NCBI RefSeq assembly: GCF_000739815.1
Contig: NZ_BBJJ01000052.1
Location: forward strand, 1 to 49,697
Length of the DNA: 49,697 nt
Direction of reading: 5' to 3'
Origin: Paraburkholderia mimosarum LMG 23256 = NBRC 106338
GTDB taxonomy: Bacteria > Pseudomonadota > Gammaproteobacteria > Burkholderiales > Burkholderiaceae
Positions 7,741 through 16,970 of this stretch are shown piece by piece (position 1 is the stretch's first letter; each line of letters begins with the position of its first letter). Made by a program: the position numbers and the translations under genes. Below the pieces are notes generated by a model, which worked only from the letters and a program-made list of their open reading frames with translations, was not told where the DNA came from and ran no database searches.

Positions 7741-8646
7741 ATGAACCGACCGAACCTGCCGGCGCTCGCCTGCTGGGCCATCGCGCTGGGCTTTGCGCTG
7801 CCCCAGCCGGCGGCCGCCCAGGTCGCGCAGCCCACGCTCGAAAAGGTGCGCTCGGCGAACATCATCGCCATCGGCTATCGCGAGACTTCCGTGCCGTTCT
7901 CGTACGTGGTCGGCGACAAGGTGACCGGATTTTCGCAGGACATCTGCGACAAGGTGATCGAGGCGGTCAGGGCGAAGACAAAACGGCCGGATCTGCAGGT
8001 GCGATTCATTTCCGTCACTTCGCAAAACCGCATTCCGCTCGTGCAGAACGGCACGGTGGATCTCGAGTGCGGCGTCACGACCAACCTGAAGGCGCGCCAG
8101 GCCCAGGTGACGTTTTCCAATACGTTCTTCGTCGCGACCACGCGGCTGCTCACGCGCAAGGATTCGGGCATTCACGACTTTGCGGACCTCGCGGGCAAGA
8201 CGGTGCTCACCAACCAGGGCACGACGTCCGAGCGCATCTTGCGGCAAATGAACCTCGACAAGCAGATGAACATGCGCATCATCAGCGCGCGCGATTACGC
8301 CGAGGGGCGCGCGATGCTCGAAGCAGGCCGGGCGGTGGCCTACATGATGGACGACGTGCTGCTCGCGGGCACGCGCTCGCTCACGTCGAAGCCTGGCGAG
8401 TGGGTGATCGTCGGCACGCCGCAGTCATCGGAGGCGTATGCGTTCATGATGCGCAACGGCGACCCCGAATTCCGGCAACTCGTAAACGGCACGATGGCGG
8501 GACTCATGAAGAGCGGCGAGATCAATACGATCTATAAGAAGTGGTTCGAGAGCCCGGTGCCGCCGAAGGGCGCGAATTTCCAGTTCCCGATGAGCGAGCA
8601 GTTGCGCGCGCTCTATGCGGCGCCGAACGACCAGGCCTTCGACTGA
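7741..8646 (+). CDS. Periplasmic amino-acid ABC transporter substrate-binding protein (GltI-like, SBP family 3)
   Basis: A 301-residue periplasmic binding protein that would capture an acidic or polar amino acid, most like glutamate/aspartate-binding proteins. A Sec signal peptide is clear (MNRPNLPALACWAIALGFAL then PQPAAA, probable cleavage after AAA before QVAQP). The SBP_bac_3 fold follows: IAIGYRETSVPFSYV, GFSQDICDKVIEAV, RIPLVQNGTVDLECGVTTN, the LAGKTVLTNQGTTSER hinge strand, and IYKKWFESPVPP. GAGG at 7729-7732 supports the start. No permease or ATPase gene adjoins it, so it is an orphan binding protein that must use a transporter encoded elsewhere. The unrelated ugp genes downstream belong to the carbohydrate-uptake class and do not match it. 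Confidence 0.92.
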   Translation: MNRPNLPALACWAIALGFALPQPAAAQVAQPTLEKVRSANIIAIGYRETSVPFSYVVGDKVTGFSQDICDKVIEAVRAKTKRPDLQVRFISVTSQNRIPLVQNGTVDLECGVTTNLKARQAQVTFSNTFFVATTRLLTRKDSGIHDFADLAGKTVLTNQGTTSERILRQMNLDKQMNMRIISARDYAEGRAMLEAGRAVAYMMDDVLLAGTRSLTSKPGEWVIVGTPQSSEAYAFMMRNGDPEFRQLVNGTMAGLMKSGEINTIYKKWFESPVPPKGANFQFPMSEQLRALYAAPNDQAFD

Positions 8647-8811
8647 GCGTGGCCCGCGTGCCCGAACCGTGAGATCATCTCGTTCCTCACGCGCCGGGCG
8701 GCCCACGGTCAATAGGCACGCCGGTTGCGAGACGCGCGTATGAGCCGCAGCGGCCCATGCGCGCGATGCATCGATCAAGACGGGACAGGCGCAATACAAG
8801 CGGGAGCGGAC

Positions 8812-10053
8812 ATGCAAGAAGAGGGCAGAACGGTGGTGATCGTCGGGGCAGGGCACGCGGGCGGCAACGCGGCGGCGCTGCTGCGTCAATATGGGTTCAG
8901 CGGCCGAATCGTGCTGGTCGGCGAAGAGCCGGTGCCGCCTTATCACCGGCCGCCGCTCAGCAAGGGTTACTTGAAAGGCGAGTCCGATGTCGAGCGCCTG
9001 TGGCTCAAGCCGCGCGCGTTCTACGACGAGCAGCGCATCGACCTGAAGCTCGGCGCGAGCGCGCAGTCGCTCGACCGCGCGAGCCGGACGCTCACGCTTG
9101 CCGACGGCAGTGAGCTTCAGTACGACAAGCTGATTCTCGCGACCGGCTCCGCACCACGCGCATTGACGGTGCCGGGCCACGATCTCGCGGGCGTGATCGC
9201 GCTGCGCACGCTCGCCGACGCGGACGTGCTGCGTGAGCGCGTGAAGCCTGGCGAGAAGCTCGTCGTGATCGGCGCGGGCTATATCGGCCTCGAAGCCGCT
9301 GCGGCGGCGCGCGCGCTCGGCCACGAAGTCACCGTGCTCGAAGCTGCGCCTCGCGTGTTGGGGCGCGTGACGGGCGAGACCGTCTCCACCTTTTATGCGA
9401 ACGAGCATCGCGCGCAGGGCGTGGATCTGCGGCTGAACGCGCAGATCGAGGCGCTCGTGGGCGAGCACGGCAAGCTCGCCGGCGTGAAGCTCGCCGGCGG
9501 CGAGATCGTGCCCGCCACGCTCGCGCTGGTCGGCATCGGCATCGTGCCGAACGAGGCGCTGGCAAAGGCGGCGGGCATCGTGTGCGCGAACGGCATCCAG
9601 GTGGACGACGACGCGCGCACGAGCGACCCGGACGTCTTCGCCATCGGCGATTGCGCGCACCGGCCGCTCGCGCACTATGGCCGCGCGGGACGGCTGGAAA
9701 GCGTGCACAACGCCGTGGAGCAGGCGAAGCTGGCGGCCTCGGCGATCGCCGGCAAGCCGCGCCCCGCATGCGACGCGCCGTGGTTCTGGTCCGATCAGTA
9801 CGACCTCAAGCTGCAAACGGTCGGCCTGCTCGAAGGCTATGACGAGGCGATCGTGCGCGGTGACCCCGCCGCGCGCCGCTTTGCGGTGTACTACCTCAAG
9901 GACCGCGTGCTGCTGGCGGTCGATGCGGTCAGTTCGATGCCCGACTTTCTCTGCGGCAAGAAACTGGTGGGCAAGGGCGTGAAGCTCGACCTCGACGCGC
10001 TGCGCGATCCGGCCACGGACATGGGCAAGTTCGTGGCGGCGGCGCTTGCGTGA
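8812..10053 (+). CDS. NAD(P)/FAD-dependent ferredoxin reductase-like oxidoreductase
   Basis: A 413-residue flavoprotein of the putidaredoxin/rhodocoxin reductase type, which passes electrons from NAD(P)H to a [2Fe-2S] ferredoxin or Rieske partner. The FAD-binding loop IVGAGHAGGNAAA is at residues 9-21, the family PPYHRPPLSKGYL motif follows, then ILATGSAPR, the NAD(P)-binding VIGAGYIGLEAAAAA, and VFAIGDCA for FAD. A reductase C-terminal domain (from about residue 320, WFWSDQYDLKLQ) completes the architecture. The ATG at 8812 follows GGGAGCGGA; the longer frame from 8725 is not supported. No oxygenase or ferredoxin gene is adjacent, so the electron acceptor is unknown. Confidence 0.9.
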   Translation: MQEEGRTVVIVGAGHAGGNAAALLRQYGFSGRIVLVGEEPVPPYHRPPLSKGYLKGESDVERLWLKPRAFYDEQRIDLKLGASAQSLDRASRTLTLADGSELQYDKLILATGSAPRALTVPGHDLAGVIALRTLADADVLRERVKPGEKLVVIGAGYIGLEAAAAARALGHEVTVLEAAPRVLGRVTGETVSTFYANEHRAQGVDLRLNAQIEALVGEHGKLAGVKLAGGEIVPATLALVGIGIVPNEALAKAAGIVCANGIQVDDDARTSDPDVFAIGDCAHRPLAHYGRAGRLESVHNAVEQAKLAASAIAGKPRPACDAPWFWSDQYDLKLQTVGLLEGYDEAIVRGDPAARRFAVYYLKDRVLLAVDAVSSMPDFLCGKKLVGKGVKLDLDALRDPATDMGKFVAAALA

Positions 10054-10280
10054 AGGGAGCAGTGGGCGGCGATGTGGACCGGCTCATCGAGAGGCGCGGC
10101 GTGAAGCATCGATCCGGACAGCGCCGAACCAGGGCGAACAAAACCTCGAACCGAACTGTCACGACTCTCGGCTAGAATGCGAACGCGGCGCCGCCCACGA
10201 GGCGGCTCGATCCGATAAAGAAGCCGCGCCACACGGTGTTCGCGCCAGGACGAACGCCGCGATTCGAGGGGAATGACGCA

Positions 10281-11162
10281 ATGGAACAACGCTCCCGCTT
10301 TGGGGCGAGCCTGCTGCCTTATCTGCTCGTCGGCCCGCAGCTTGCGGTGACCGTGATCTTTTTCCTATGGCCGGCCGGCGTGGCGCTCTGGCAGTCCACC
10401 CAGGCCGAAGACGCCTTCGGCACCGCTTCGGTGTTCGTCGGCTTTGCCAACTTCACACGGCTCCTGCACGATCCGCTCTATCTCGGCTCGGTCAGGACCA
10501 CGCTCATTTTCACGGCCCTCGTGACGTTCGGCGGCCTCGCCGTTTCGCTGCTGCTCGCGGCCATGGCCCACCACGTGACGCGCGGCAAGCGCTTCTATCA
10601 AACGCTCCTCATCTGGCCGTATGCGGTTGCGCCTGTGATCGCCGCCGTGCTGTGGGGCTTCCTGTTCAATCCGAGCATCGGCCTCGTGACGTTCGCGCTC
10701 GCGCGCTTCGGCGTGGTCTGGAATCACGCGCTCAACCCCGGCCAGGCCATGACGCTCGTTGTGATCGCATCGGTGTGGCAGCAGATCAGCTACAACTTTC
10801 TGTTCTTCTACGCGGGCCTGCAGTCGATTCCGCAATCGCTCTTCGAAGCGGCCGCCATCGACGGCGCGGGGCCCGTGCGGCGCTTCTTCGGCATTGCGTT
10901 TCCGCTGCTCTCGCCCACGAGCTTCTTTCTGCTCGTCGTGAACATCGTGTATGCGCTTTTCGATACGTTCCCGGTGATCGACGCCGCCACGGGCGGCGGC
11001 CCCGGCCAGGCCACGCGCACGCTCGTCTACAAGATCTTCGACGAAGGCTTTCGCGGGCTCGACATCGGCAGCTCGGGCGCGCAGTCGGTCGTGCTGATGC
11101 TGATGGTCACCGCGCTCACGATCTTCCAGTTCCGTTTCATCGAACGACGGGTGCAGTACTGA
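10281..11162 (+). CDS. ugpA: sn-Glycerol-3-phosphate ABC transporter permease UgpA
   Basis: Inner-membrane permease (293 residues, six predicted helices) of the Ugp importer for glycerol-3-phosphate and glycerophosphodiesters. It resembles E. coli UgpA as I recall it along its length: LLPYLLVGPQL near the start, RFYQTLLIWPYAVAPVIAAVLWGFLFNP, YNFLFFYAGLQSIPQSLFEAAAIDGAGP (the EAA loop that docks the ATPase), and VYALFDTFPVIDAATGGGPGQAT. The ATG at 10281 is preceded by GAGGGGAA. The stop TGA overlaps the ugpE start by one base (TGATG), indicating translational coupling. No ugpB gene precedes it. Confidence 0.95.
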   Translation: MEQRSRFGASLLPYLLVGPQLAVTVIFFLWPAGVALWQSTQAEDAFGTASVFVGFANFTRLLHDPLYLGSVRTTLIFTALVTFGGLAVSLLLAAMAHHVTRGKRFYQTLLIWPYAVAPVIAAVLWGFLFNPSIGLVTFALARFGVVWNHALNPGQAMTLVVIASVWQQISYNFLFFYAGLQSIPQSLFEAAAIDGAGPVRRFFGIAFPLLSPTSFFLLVVNIVYALFDTFPVIDAATGGGPGQATRTLVYKIFDEGFRGLDIGSSGAQSVVLMLMVTALTIFQFRFIERRVQY

Positions 11163-12007
11163 TGGTCGAAAACCGCAAATACTTCAACCTGTTCTGCCAC
11201 GTCATGCTGCTGCTCGGCGTGGCCGTCGTGGCCTTCCCCGTGTACGTGGCGTTCTGCGCGGCCACGATGAACGAGAAGGAGGTGTTCACGGTGCCGCTCT
11301 CGCTCGCGCCCAGCACGCACCTGCTCGCGAACATGGCAACCGTATGGAACACCGGGACGGGCAGCGCGGCGAGCCCGTTCAGCACGATGCTCATGAACAG
11401 CGTCATCACGGCGCTGGTGATTTCGGTGGGCAAGATCGCCATTTCGATCGTCTCGGCCTATGCGATCGTGTTCTTCCGCTTTCCGTTCCGGCGTCTCGCG
11501 TTCTGGCTGATCTTCGTGACGCTGATGCTGCCCGTGGAAGTGCGCATTTTCCCGACGGTGCAGGTGGCGGCCACGCTGCATCTCACGAACACTTACGCGG
11601 GCCTCACGCTGCCGCTCATCGCCTCGGCCACGGCCACGTTCCTGTTTCGACAGTTCTTCCTCACGCTGCCCAACGAACTGATCGAGGCCGCGCGCATCGA
11701 CGGCGCGGGCGCGCTGCGCTTCTTCTGGGACGTCGTGCTGCCGCTCTCGAAGACGAACATCGCGTCGCTCTTCGTCATCACGTTCATCTACGGCTGGAAC
11801 CAGTATCTGTGGCCGATCCTCATGTCGAGCACGGCTTCGATGACGACCGCCGTGGTGGGCATCAAGAGCATGATTTCGAGCGGCGACGCGGCCACGCAAT
11901 GGCATCTCGTGATGTGCGCGACGATGATCGCGATGCTGCCGCCGCTCGTGGTCGTGCTGGCCATGCAGCGCTGGTTCGTGCGCGGCCTCGTGGATGTGGA
12001 GAAATGA
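11162..12007 (+). CDS. ugpE: sn-Glycerol-3-phosphate ABC transporter permease UgpE
   Basis: Second permease of the Ugp importer, 281 residues, the same length I recall for E. coli UgpE. Six hydrophobic segments are visible, with the EAA-type coupling loop LPNELIEAARIDGAGALRFF at about residues 170-190, TFIYGWNQYLWPIL, and a C-terminal RWFVRGLVDVEK. The start at 11162 overlaps the ugpA stop; the much longer overlapping frame that begins in ugpA is an artefact. ugpC follows 25 bases later, so A, E and C form one operon. Confidence 0.95.
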   Translation: MVENRKYFNLFCHVMLLLGVAVVAFPVYVAFCAATMNEKEVFTVPLSLAPSTHLLANMATVWNTGTGSAASPFSTMLMNSVITALVISVGKIAISIVSAYAIVFFRFPFRRLAFWLIFVTLMLPVEVRIFPTVQVAATLHLTNTYAGLTLPLIASATATFLFRQFFLTLPNELIEAARIDGAGALRFFWDVVLPLSKTNIASLFVITFIYGWNQYLWPILMSSTASMTTAVVGIKSMISSGDAATQWHLVMCATMIAMLPPLVVVLAMQRWFVRGLVDVEK

Positions 12008-12032
12008 CGATGGGTGCAATTCGGGAGACGGC

Positions 12033-13109
12033 ATGGCGGCATTGAGCATACGGGGCGTGACGAAGTCGTACGACGGCGCGCAGCAGGTTCTGCACGGCAT
12101 CGACGTGCAGGTGCAGGACGGCGAGTTCATGGTGCTCGTCGGCCCGTCGGGGTGCGGGAAATCCACGCTGCTGCGCATGGTGGCGGGGCTCGAAACGATC
12201 ACGTCGGGCGAGATCGCCATTGGCGGGAAGGTGGTCAATCGCGTGGAGCCAAAGGATCGCGACATCGCGATGGTGTTCCAGAACTATGCGCTCTATCCGC
12301 ACATGACGGTCGCGCGCAACATGGCGTACAGCCTCAAGCTGCAGGGGCTCGACCGCAAGACGATCGATTCGCGCGTGAGCGCGGCCGCAGAAATCCTCGA
12401 ACTGGGCAAGCTGCTCGAGCGCAAGCCGCGCGAGCTTTCGGGCGGCCAGCGTCAGCGTGTGGCGATGGGGCGCGCGATCGTGCGCGAGCCCTCCGTGTTC
12501 CTGTTCGACGAGCCGCTGTCGAACCTCGACGCGAAGCTGCGCGTGCAGATGCGCCTTGAAATCCAGCGCCTGCACGCGCGACTGCGCACGACGAGCCTCT
12601 ACGTCACGCACGACCAGATCGAGGCGATGACGCTCGCGCAGCGCGTGATGGTGCTCAACGCGGGCCGTGCTGAGCAGATCGGCACGCCCGGCGAGGTGTA
12701 CGACCGGCCCGCCTCGATGTTCGTGGCGAGCTTCATCGGCTCGCCGGCGATGAACCTGCTGCACGGGCGCGTGAGCGACGACGGCCGGCGCTTCGAAATC
12801 GCGGGCAACGGGCCCCATCTGCCGCTCGGCGAGCCGCCGGCCTGGTTGCCGAAGGGCACGGAATGCGTGCTCGGCGTGCGGCCCGAGCATATGCACGCGC
12901 GAGGCGCCGCGGAGCCGGTCACGCTCGAAGTCGAGACCTGCGAGCTGCTCGGCGCCGACAATCTCGCGCACGGCCGCTGGGGCAACGCGGATGTGGTGGT
13001 GCGCCTGCCGCACGAAACGCGGCCCGCGCCCGGCGAGCGGCTGGCGGTGCACCTGCCGCCTGCCCGGCTGCATTTCTTCGATCCGGCGACGGGCAAGCGC
13101 CTCGGGTAG
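12033..13109 (+). CDS. ugpC: sn-Glycerol-3-phosphate ABC transporter ATP-binding protein UgpC
   Basis: ATPase of the Ugp importer (358 residues), MalK/UgpC class. Walker A GPSGCGKST is at residues 37-45, with Q-loop VFQNYALYPHM, signature LSGGQRQRVAMGRAI, Walker B VFLFDEPLSNLD and switch His in VTHDQIEAMT. After about residue 235 comes a TOBE-type regulatory domain (VLGVRPEHM, LGADNLAHGR, RPAPGERLAVHLPP). The ATG at 12033 has GGGAGA upstream; the longer frame from 11994 overlaps ugpE and is less likely. ugpQ, often next in other bacteria, is absent; a 276-base gap leads to recC instead. Confidence 0.95.
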   Translation: MAALSIRGVTKSYDGAQQVLHGIDVQVQDGEFMVLVGPSGCGKSTLLRMVAGLETITSGEIAIGGKVVNRVEPKDRDIAMVFQNYALYPHMTVARNMAYSLKLQGLDRKTIDSRVSAAAEILELGKLLERKPRELSGGQRQRVAMGRAIVREPSVFLFDEPLSNLDAKLRVQMRLEIQRLHARLRTTSLYVTHDQIEAMTLAQRVMVLNAGRAEQIGTPGEVYDRPASMFVASFIGSPAMNLLHGRVSDDGRRFEIAGNGPHLPLGEPPAWLPKGTECVLGVRPEHMHARGAAEPVTLEVETCELLGADNLAHGRWGNADVVVRLPHETRPAPGERLAVHLPPARLHFFDPATGKRLG

Positions 13110-13218
13110 AACGCGTCCGGCATGCGGCTGCGCCGCTCGCGGCGGCCTCGATTGTCGTAAACTGTCGCATTGCGCGGGCGCGAAGCTGCCGGCGCGATCG
13201 ACACAGGCACGTGCCGGC

Positions 13219-13389
13219 ATGAACCGGCACCCCATACGAACAGGCGACATGGCCGCAATCCCTCCTCTTCGCTTTCTCGCCCTATCCGCGCGTTTCGCAC
13301 GTTGCGCAGTTAACGCGCGGCTTGCACGTTTCGCACGTTTCGCACGTTTCGCACGTATTGCGCGTATCGCGCGCCGGAGCCCCGCTTGA
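13219..13389 (+). CDS. Possible 56-aa leader ORF ending on the recC start codon
   Basis: An ATG ORF of 56 codons whose TGA (13387-13389) interlocks with the TTG start of recC (13386-13388) as TTGA. The C-terminal half reads ARFARFARFARIARIARR, encoded by the 9-base repeat here. A second in-frame ATG lies at 13249 with a weak AGGCGA upstream; the first has no ribosome binding site. It could be a translated leader that feeds ribosomes onto the weak recC TTG start, or a chance frame through the repeat. No known family. Confidence 0.3.
   Translation: MNRHPIRTGDMAAIPPLRFLALSARFARCAVNARLARFARFARFARIARIARRSPA
13324..13368 (+). repeat. Nine-base tandem repeat in the recC leader
   Basis: Three exact GCACGTTTC units (13324-13332, 13333-13341, 13342-13350) are followed by two diverged units (GCACGTATT, GCGCGTATC) up to 13368, only eight bases before the recC ribosome binding site. 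Related GCGTTTCGCACGTTGCGC sequence occurs from about 13289. Unit length is a multiple of three, so gain or loss of units keeps any reading frame across it. Confidence 0.85.
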
Positions 13390-16300
13390 GCGCGCGCGAA
13401 CTGCCCACGGGGCTGATGCTGGTACACGGCAATCAGCCCGAGCGCATGCGCGATCTGATCGTCAACTGGATCAGCCAGAATCCGCTCGCACCGCTCGAAA
13501 AGGAAATGTTCCTCGTGCAGAGCAACGGCATCGCGCAGTGGCTCAAGCTCGCGTTCGCGGCCGATCCGGAGGAGGGCGGCTGCGGCATCGCCGCGGCGTT
13601 CGAAATGTCGCTGCCGTCGCGCTTCCTGTGGCAGGTTTATCGCGCGGTGCTCGGCAACGACGCGGTGCCCGCGGTCTCGCCGTTCGACAAGTCGCGTCTC
13701 GTGTGGCGTCTCATGCGCATGCTGCCCGCGCTGCTCGACGAACCGGGTTATGAACCGCTCAAGCGCTTCATGACGCACGACGAGGACCAGCGCAAGTGCT
13801 TCCAGCTCGCGCAGCGCGTGGCCGACCTGCTCGACCAGTATCAGGTCTATCGCTCCGACTGGCTCGCCGCGTGGGCGGCGCATGAGGACGTGCTGATCGA
13901 TGCGCGCAACGCTCGCGTGCCGTTGCCCGAGGAGGCGCGCTGGCAGGCGGCGCTCTGGCGCGCCCTGCTCGCGGACGTGAGCGCTCATGCGCAAGACCGC
14001 ATCGGCTTGCGCGACACGGGCCGCGCCGCCGTGCACGAGGCGTTCATGCAGCGCGCGCAGGCGTGGGAGGAGGGCGAACCGCGGCCGGCCGCGTTACCGC
14101 GCCGCCTCGTCGTGTTCGGCATTTCGAGCCTGCCGCGCCAGTCGGTGGAAGTGCTCGCCGCGCTCGCGCGCTGGTGCCAGGTGCTGATGTGCGTGCACAA
14201 CCCGTGTATGCATTATTGGGCCGATATCGTCGCGGACCAGGACCTGCTGCGCGCGCGCCACGCGCGGCAGCGCCGCCGCGCGGGCGCGCCTGACCGCCTC
14301 GACGAAGCGCAGCTGCATCTGCATGCGCAGCCGCTGCTCGCGGCATGGGGCAAGCAAGGGCGCGACTTCATCGGCCTGCTCGACGAATACGACAGCGACG
14401 AGGCGCGCGAGACCTATACACCGCATTTCACGCGCATCGGGCAACGTATCGATCTGTTCGAAGGCGAAGACGCGCTCACGCTGCTCCAGCAACTGCAGGA
14501 CGACATTCGCGATCTGCGCCCGCTCGCCGAGACGCGCGAACACTGGGGTCCGGTCAATGTGCAGGAGGACGAATCAATTCGCTTTCACGTCGCGCACAGC
14601 GCACAGCGCGAAGTGGAGATCCTGCACGACCGCCTGCTCGCCGCGTTTGCGGCGGACCCGACGCTGCGTCCGCGCGACGTCATCGTGATGGTGCCCGACA
14701 TCGAGGTCTATGCGCCGCATATCCAGGCCGTGTTCGGCCTGCTCGACGCCAGTGACCCGCGCAGCATTCCGTTCAGCGTGGCCGACCGCGCGCAGCGCGC
14801 GTTCGATCCGCTGATCGGCGCGCTGGAAATGCTGCTGTCGCTGCCGTACTCGCGCGTGACGGTGAGCGACGTGCTCGACCTGCTCGAAGTGCCGGCCGTG
14901 CGCGCGCGCTTTGGCATCGACGCCGAAGACGTGCCCACCTTGCACCACTGGATCGACGGCGCGAACATCCGCTGGGGCCTGCATGCGGCGCAGCGCGCGA
15001 GCCTGGGATTGCCGCAGGCCGACGAACTGAGCGCGCCCAATAGCTGGGCATTCGGCCTGCGGCGCATGCTGCTGGGCTACGCGGCGGGCGAGCGCGCGGG
15101 CGCATGGCGCGGTATCGAGCCATACAGCGAGATCGGCGGGCTCGACGCCGCGTTGCTCGGCCCGCTCACGCGCCTCGTCGATGCGCTCGACCATGCGTGG
15201 CGCACGCTGCGCGAGCCGGCCACGGTCGAAGTGTGGTGCGAGCGCCTGCGCGCGTTGAAGGCGGCCTTTTTCGCCGCGCAGGACGAAGACGCCTACACGC
15301 TCGACCGTCTCGACGCCGCGCTCGAAACGTGGCGTGAGGCGTGCGACGAAGCCGCGCTCACCGACACGTTGCCGCTCGCCATCGTCGCGGAGAACTGGCT
15401 CGCGGCGCTCGAAGGCGGCGGCCTCTCGCAGCGCTTCTTCGCGGGCGCGGTGACCTTCGCCACACTGATGCCGATGCGCGCGATTCCGTTCCGGCGCGTC
15501 TGCCTGCTCGGCATGAACGACGGCGACTATCCGCGCAGCCGCACGCCGCTCGACTTCGACCTCATGCGCCGCGACTATCGTCCCGGCGACCGCTCGCGCC
15601 GCGAGGACGACCGCTATCTGTTCCTCGAAGCGATGCTTTCGGCGCGCGACCATCTGCATGTTTCGTGGATCGGGCGCAGCGTGACCGACAACACGCCGCG
15701 CCCGCCCTCGGTGCTGGTCGGGCAGTTGCGCGACCACCTGAAGGCCGGCTGGCGGCTCGAAGGCGAAGAAGATGCCGATGGCCAGGCGCTGCTCGACGCG
15801 TTGACCATCGAGCATCGCTTGCAACCGTTCAGCCCGGACTATTTTCCGGCACGGCCCGAAGAAGCATTGCTTTACACGTATGCGCACGAGTGGGGCAAGC
15901 TCGCCGACGTGCGCCCCGGGGCCGAAGCGAATGCGCAAGCCCTGGCGCCGCCCGAGCGCGATGAGCCCCTGACGATTCGCGAACTCGGCGAATTCCTGCG
16001 CGACCCGGTGCGCAGCTTCTTCCGGCAGCGCCTGCGTGTCGCCTTCGAAAGCGAGGACGCGGCGAGCGAAAATCACGAGCCGTTCGAAGTGGACGCCTTG
16101 CAGGCGTGGCAGCTGCAAGACGAATTGATCCGCGCGCAGGTCAGGGCGATGGAGCGCGGCGAGGACGATCTCGAACCCGCGGCGCTCGCGCGCCTGGAAC
16201 GGATGCATCGCAGCGGCGATCTCGCGTCGGGCGGCTTTGGCGAAGTGATCGGCGAGGAACTGCTTGCTCCCATGCCCGAGCTTTTCGTCGAATATCGCAA

Positions 16301-16970
16301 GGCGCTCGCGCGCTGGCCCGAGCCGCTCGACCACCAATACGAAATACGTCTCGATGCGACGTTCGACGGCCGCATGGTGTCGCTCGACGACTGGCTCGAC
16401 GATCTGCGTGAGGGCCCGCAAGGCGCGCTCGGCCGCGTGATTCTGGAGCCGGGCACGCTCGTGAAGGATCACCGTTATCGCGGCGACCGTCTCGTCCCGT
16501 ACTGGGTCGCGCACGTGGCCGCACAGATCGCGGCGGGTCCGGTGACCACGGTAATCGTGAGCAAGGTGGGCGTGGCGGAGTTCGCGCCCCTCGACGAGCA
16601 GGCCGCGCGCGACTATCTGCTCGCGTTGCTCGCCGCGTGGGACGATGGTGCCCGCCGGCCGTTGCCGCTCGCGGTGAAGACTGCGTTTGCATGGCTGCGC
16701 AAGCTGCCGGATACCTTCGACGGCACGCGCGCCGCAGCGTCCGCGCACGCGTGGGAAGCCGCTCGCATGGCGTACGAGGGCAACGCGCTAACGCGTGGCG
16801 AGCGCGACACGAACGCCTACTTGCGCCGCGCGTTCCCCGATTTCGACGCGCTTGCCGCGCACGACGATTTCATCACGCTCGCCACGACGCTGCTGCTGCC
16901 CGTCGCGCGCGCGCCGCTCGCGTCGTCGCGTGGGAAGCGCGCTTCGGTCGAGGCTGGAGAAACTGCATGA
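13386..16970 (+). CDS. recC: Exodeoxyribonuclease V gamma subunit RecC
   Basis: RecC (1194 residues) is the Chi-recognising, catalytically dead helicase/nuclease-fold subunit of RecBCD, which processes double-strand breaks for RecA-dependent repair. Family features include the N-terminal LMLVHGNQPERMRDLIVNW, VQSNGIAQWLKLAFA, AAFEMSLPSRFLWQVYR, FGISSLPRQSVEVL, RFHVAHSAQREVEILHD, PMRAIPFRRVCLLGMNDGDYPR and the later PVRSFFRQRL. The start is an unusual TTG, with GGAG at 13376-13379 six bases upstream and no earlier in-frame ATG that fits. Its stop overlaps the recB start (ATGA). The recC-recB-recD order is usual in beta-proteobacteria. Confidence 0.97.
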   Translation: MSARELPTGLMLVHGNQPERMRDLIVNWISQNPLAPLEKEMFLVQSNGIAQWLKLAFAADPEEGGCGIAAAFEMSLPSRFLWQVYRAVLGNDAVPAVSPFDKSRLVWRLMRMLPALLDEPGYEPLKRFMTHDEDQRKCFQLAQRVADLLDQYQVYRSDWLAAWAAHEDVLIDARNARVPLPEEARWQAALWRALLADVSAHAQDRIGLRDTGRAAVHEAFMQRAQAWEEGEPRPAALPRRLVVFGISSLPRQSVEVLAALARWCQVLMCVHNPCMHYWADIVADQDLLRARHARQRRRAGAPDRLDEAQLHLHAQPLLAAWGKQGRDFIGLLDEYDSDEARETYTPHFTRIGQRIDLFEGEDALTLLQQLQDDIRDLRPLAETREHWGPVNVQEDESIRFHVAHSAQREVEILHDRLLAAFAADPTLRPRDVIVMVPDIEVYAPHIQAVFGLLDASDPRSIPFSVADRAQRAFDPLIGALEMLLSLPYSRVTVSDVLDLLEVPAVRARFGIDAEDVPTLHHWIDGANIRWGLHAAQRASLGLPQADELSAPNSWAFGLRRMLLGYAAGERAGAWRGIEPYSEIGGLDAALLGPLTRLVDALDHAWRTLREPATVEVWCERLRALKAAFFAAQDEDAYTLDRLDAALETWREACDEAALTDTLPLAIVAENWLAALEGGGLSQRFFAGAVTFATLMPMRAIPFRRVCLLGMNDGDYPRSRTPLDFDLMRRDYRPGDRSRREDDRYLFLEAMLSARDHLHVSWIGRSVTDNTPRPPSVLVGQLRDHLKAGWRLEGEEDADGQALLDALTIEHRLQPFSPDYFPARPEEALLYTYAHEWGKLADVRPGAEANAQALAPPERDEPLTIRELGEFLRDPVRSFFRQRLRVAFESEDAASENHEPFEVDALQAWQLQDELIRAQVRAMERGEDDLEPAALARLERMHRSGDLASGGFGEVIGEELLAPMPELFVEYRKALARWPEPLDHQYEIRLDATFDGRMVSLDDWLDDLREGPQGALGRVILEPGTLVKDHRYRGDRLVPYWVAHVAAQIAAGPVTTVIVSKVGVAEFAPLDEQAARDYLLALLAAWDDGARRPLPLAVKTAFAWLRKLPDTFDGTRAAASAHAWEAARMAYEGNALTRGERDTNAYLRRAFPDFDALAAHDDFITLATTLLLPVARAPLASSRGKRASVEAGETA

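Noticed and set aside
10156..10178. Pho box upstream of ugpA
   Set aside because: Only one CTGTCAC half-site is visible; the expected second repeat 11 bases later is not there.
13324..13368. CRISPR-like array in the recC leader
   Set aside because: Units are 9 bases with no spacers and no cas genes; it is a simple tandem repeat.
11862..14036. 724-codon minus-strand frame over ugpC and recC
   Set aside because: Runs opposite two well-supported genes and includes low-complexity translation of the 9-base repeat; no motif.
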